64,000 nt of DNA from Labilithrix luteola (GTDB lineage: Bacteria; Myxococcota_A; Polyangia; Polyangiales; Polyangiaceae). The first letter of the stretch is position 1. The number at the start of each line of letters is the position of its first letter. The stretch spans positions 1,984,001-2,048,000 of the forward strand of contig NZ_CP012333.1 in the NCBI RefSeq assembly GCF_001263205.1, written 5' to 3'. The notes beneath the pieces were generated by a model. It did not search any database. It had not been told where the DNA came from and saw nothing but the letters and a program-made list of their open reading frames with translations. Position numbers and translations under genes: made by a program. Below, piece after piece: positions 63,802-64,000 of the stretch.

Positions 63802-64000
63802 CTAGCTGCCTTTTTTCGGGCGAGTCAGATTCTTGGAGATGTTCCGACTGATGGCCGGTTCGCCTCCAGACTTGTCGATGAGCGAGGCGAACGTGAGCGC
63901 CTGACCTCCGAAACGACCTTTCGCCGAGAGGAGCACCGACTCGACCTCGCGACGCTTGGCTGCGGCCGGATCGGGGAAGAGCGTGGGCTGAATGCCACCG
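63802..64000 (-). CDS. hypothetical protein, 3' end of a truncated gene
   Basis: The last 65 codons of a minus-strand gene run off the right edge of the window. The visible part reads PTLFPDPAAAKRREVESVLL, SAKGRFGGQALTFASLIDKS and ends in NLTRPKKGS. The basic tail and helical composition suggest a cytoplasmic protein. The family cannot be told from this fragment. It is preceded on the same strand by the Cys-rich lipoprotein gene 58 bases downstream. Confidence 0.5.
   Translation of the reverse strand, partial: GGIQPTLFPDPAAAKRREVESVLLSAKGRFGGQALTFASLIDKSGGEPAISRNISKNLTRPKKGS

Overview
The window is high-GC chromosomal DNA, and I read it as a myxobacterium, probably order Polyangiales/Sorangiineae (inference). 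The grounds are the dense run of secreted lipoproteins with Polyangia-type domains (IgGFc-binding, RCC1, cysteine-rich NCGxCG repeats, LA_2272-type surface repeats), the many GTG/TTG starts and the very long antisense ORFs. No tRNA, rRNA, CRISPR array, insertion sequence or prophage was recognised.

The central feature is a repeated gene module. Operon A (9861-19160, plus strand) and operon B (36120-26214, minus strand) are paralogous and carry the same eight genes in the same order. These are an outer-membrane-like protein, an ECF-type sigma factor, a single-pass membrane protein with a TPR-like extracytoplasmic domain (putative anti-sigma or sensor), a cysteine-rich lipoprotein, two beta-propeller lipoproteins, an RCC1-repeat lipoprotein and an IgGFc-binding-family lipoprotein. 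Most neighbouring genes in both operons overlap by a few bases. A third, partial copy is at 1-3126 (RCC1, propeller, IgGFc). GCGGNN hexamer arrays lie at the 3' ends of A and B and upstream of B. I propose that the module is a self-regulated cell-surface adhesion or recognition system. That role is inference; the gene order is read directly.

Layout: 1-3126 is the tail of module C. 3225-9699 holds a TonB-like protein, small lipoproteins, a frameshifted L,D-transpeptidase, a C25 peptidase and a LuxR-type regulator with two HTH segments, divergent from operon A. 9861-19160 is operon A. 19390-26062 holds a lipoprotein, a GNAT, a GFA protein, a TMEM175-like channel, a TolB-like lipoprotein with a collagen-like linker, a cytochrome c and a carboxypeptidase-regulatory-like lipoprotein. 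26214-36120 is operon B. 36403-43075 holds a GFA protein, a thioredoxin-fold protein, a trypsin-like protease, a LamG lipoprotein and an LA_2272-type repeat protein. 43564-50595 is dominated by a large repeat lipoprotein with a formylglycine-enzyme-like domain. 50682-60514 is partly housekeeping: FKBP, aconitase, fumarase C, transaldolase, a cNMP-binding membrane protein and a TIM-barrel glycosidase-like pair. 60672-64000 has a second FGE-like lipoprotein (frameshifted), a LuxR regulator, a cysteine-rich lipoprotein and a truncated gene.

Several genes are broken by one-base shifts, four of them apparent losses in C/G runs, so sequencing error must be excluded before any is called a pseudogene.
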